Of a DNA stretch of 64,000 nt, positions 63,076 through 64,000 are shown in pieces (within the stretch, counting starts at the first letter, position 1; every line of letters starts with the position of its first letter). This DNA is from Telluria mixta. GTDB lineage: Bacteria > Pseudomonadota > Gammaproteobacteria > Burkholderiales > Burkholderiaceae_D. The position numbers and the translations under genes were made by a program. The stretch is taken from positions 6,200,001 to 6,264,000 of the forward strand of contig NZ_CP119520.1 in the NCBI RefSeq assembly GCF_029223865.1. Reading direction: 5' to 3'. The notes beneath the pieces are model-generated. The model made no database searches. It worked only from the letters and a program-made list of their open reading frames with translations, and was not told where the DNA came from.

Positions 63076-64000
63076 TTGACCGACACCGAACTGCTCGCCC
63101 GCTGCACCACCGTCTTCCCCGGCCACCGCGCCCGCCCTCCAGCGGAAATGTTCGCCGCGATGGCCGCCTGGTGCGACGCCAACGGCATCGCCCACGACAC
63201 GTATGGCGACGGCGCGCTGATCCAGGGCTTCGAGGCCCGCGTGGCCGAACTGCTCGGCTTCGAGGCCGCCGTCTTCTGCATCAGCGGCACGCTTGCGCAA
63301 GTCACCACCCTCCGGCTCGCCGCCGACGCGCGCGGGCGCGCCCCCGTGGCGCTGCATCCGACCGCGCACATCTTCGTCCACGAGCGCTCGAACTACCAGC
63401 TGCTGGGTCATTTCGACGCGCTGCGCACGGGCGAGCCGTATCGCCCGTGGACGGCCGCCGACATCGTGGGCATCCCCGACCGCCTGTCCGCCGTCGCGCT
63501 CGAGATTCCGATGCGCGAGATCGGCGGCCAGCTGTCGTCCTGGGACGACCTGCAGGACATCAAGGCGCACTGCCGCGCGCGCGGCATCCACCTGCACATG
63601 GACGGCGCGCGCCTGTGGGAAGCGGCGGCCGGCTATGGCCGTCCGGTGGCCGAGATCGCGGCGGGCTTCGACACCGTCTACACGTCGCTGTACAAGGGCA
63701 TCGGCGGCCTCGGTGGCGCCATGCTGGCCGGCAGCCGCGAATTCGTCGCGCAGGCCGCCGAATGGTTCAAGCGCCAGGGCGGCAACGTGATCCATCGCTC
63801 GCCGTACGTCGTCGCGGCCGCGATGCAGTTCGAGCAGAGGCTGGCCGCGATGCCCGCGTACTTCGAGCGCACACGCTTCCTGTTCGACGTGCTGCGCGAC
63901 CACCCGGTTCTGCGCACGAACCCCGCCCGGCCGCAGGCCAACATGCTGCACATCCACCTGCCCGTGAGCCGCGAGCGCGCGCTGGAGATCCGGCGCGAAC
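63076..64000 (+). CDS. Low-specificity threonine aldolase / beta-eliminating lyase (partial)
   Basis: The open frame runs off the right edge after 308 codons. The fold-type I PLP enzyme shows GDGALIQGFEARVAELLGF near residue 40, LHMDGARLWEAA near 180 with the PLP-ring Asp, and the Schiff-base Lys in SLYKGIGGLGGAM near 215. It cleaves beta-hydroxy-amino acids such as threonine to glycine and an aldehyde. The start is TTG with GGAG six bases upstream, and no better ATG lies nearby. The missing C-terminal part is expected to be under 50 residues. Confidence 0.85.
   Translation, partial: MTDTELLARCTTVFPGHRARPPAEMFAAMAAWCDANGIAHDTYGDGALIQGFEARVAELLGFEAAVFCISGTLAQVTTLRLAADARGRAPVALHPTAHIFVHERSNYQLLGHFDALRTGEPYRPWTAADIVGIPDRLSAVALEIPMREIGGQLSSWDDLQDIKAHCRARGIHLHMDGARLWEAAAGYGRPVAEIAAGFDTVYTSLYKGIGGLGGAMLAGSREFVAQAAEWFKRQGGNVIHRSPYVVAAAMQFEQRLAAMPAYFERTRFLFDVLRDHPVLRTNPARPQANMLHIHLPVSRERALEIRRE

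Overview
The window is GC-rich DNA with strongly G/C-biased third codon positions. Housekeeping gene content (dnaQ-rnhA-methyltransferase-gloB, aceB, upp, aroC, wrbA-DUF2069) and the DUF4124, DUF962 and REC-DUF3369-GGDEF-EAL proteins point to a betaproteobacterium of the Burkholderiales, most like Oxalobacteraceae such as Massilia. This is inferred from gene content, since no rRNA is present. No CRISPR array, insertion sequence or prophage was seen.

Region 1 (1-24157) is a polysaccharide-utilisation region. A rightward operon (394-8759) encodes KduI, KduD, a KDG kinase, an aldose-1-epimerase-like protein, an AGE-family sugar isomerase, a PfkB sugar kinase, an MFS sugar transporter and a GH88 unsaturated glucuronyl hydrolase. 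A LacI-family repressor follows on the opposite strand. Then come a GH43 lipoprotein, a Tat-exported GH127 protein, a TonB-dependent receptor, a GH2 beta-galactosidase with an apparent one-base deletion, a GH28-like beta-helix protein, and a lipoprotein with an alginate-lyase-like domain and a LamG domain. Copies of a 12-bp palindrome (GTTATCGATAAC and close variants) lie upstream of most of these transcription units, which suggests one local LacI-type regulon. The predicted flow is outer-membrane depolymerisation, TonB-dependent uptake, release of an unsaturated uronate by GH88, and conversion by KduI, KduD and KdgK to KDPG.

Region 2 (24158-31746) is a tightly overlapped leftward operon: CoA ligase, fused flavin monooxygenase/OYE reductase, SDR, MarR regulator, enoyl-CoA hydratase, acyl-CoA dehydrogenase and RidA. 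It fits the aerobic CoA-dependent 2-aminobenzoate (anthranilate) pathway. A perfect inverted repeat overlaps its predicted promoter.

Region 3 (31860-48652) is mostly core genome: tRNA-Val, dnaQ, rnhA, a methyltransferase, gloB, malate synthase with a divergent LysR gene, a cold-shock gene, upp with an HPt protein, aidB, a PAS-GGDEF-EAL protein with an HDOD protein, aroC, a REC-DUF3369-GGDEF-EAL protein, and a CBS-pair protein. Both GGDEF domains carry substitutions at key positions.

Region 4 (48843-64000) contains a PLP-fold protein that lacks the catalytic lysine, an alpha/beta hydrolase, a DUF962 protein, a YihY-family protein, wrbA, DUF2069, an FAD-linked oxidase, DUF4124, an AttFG-like permease with an AttH-like protein but no ATPase next to it, an MsbA-like ABC exporter, a Cache chemoreceptor, and a threonine-aldolase-type gene that runs off the right edge.
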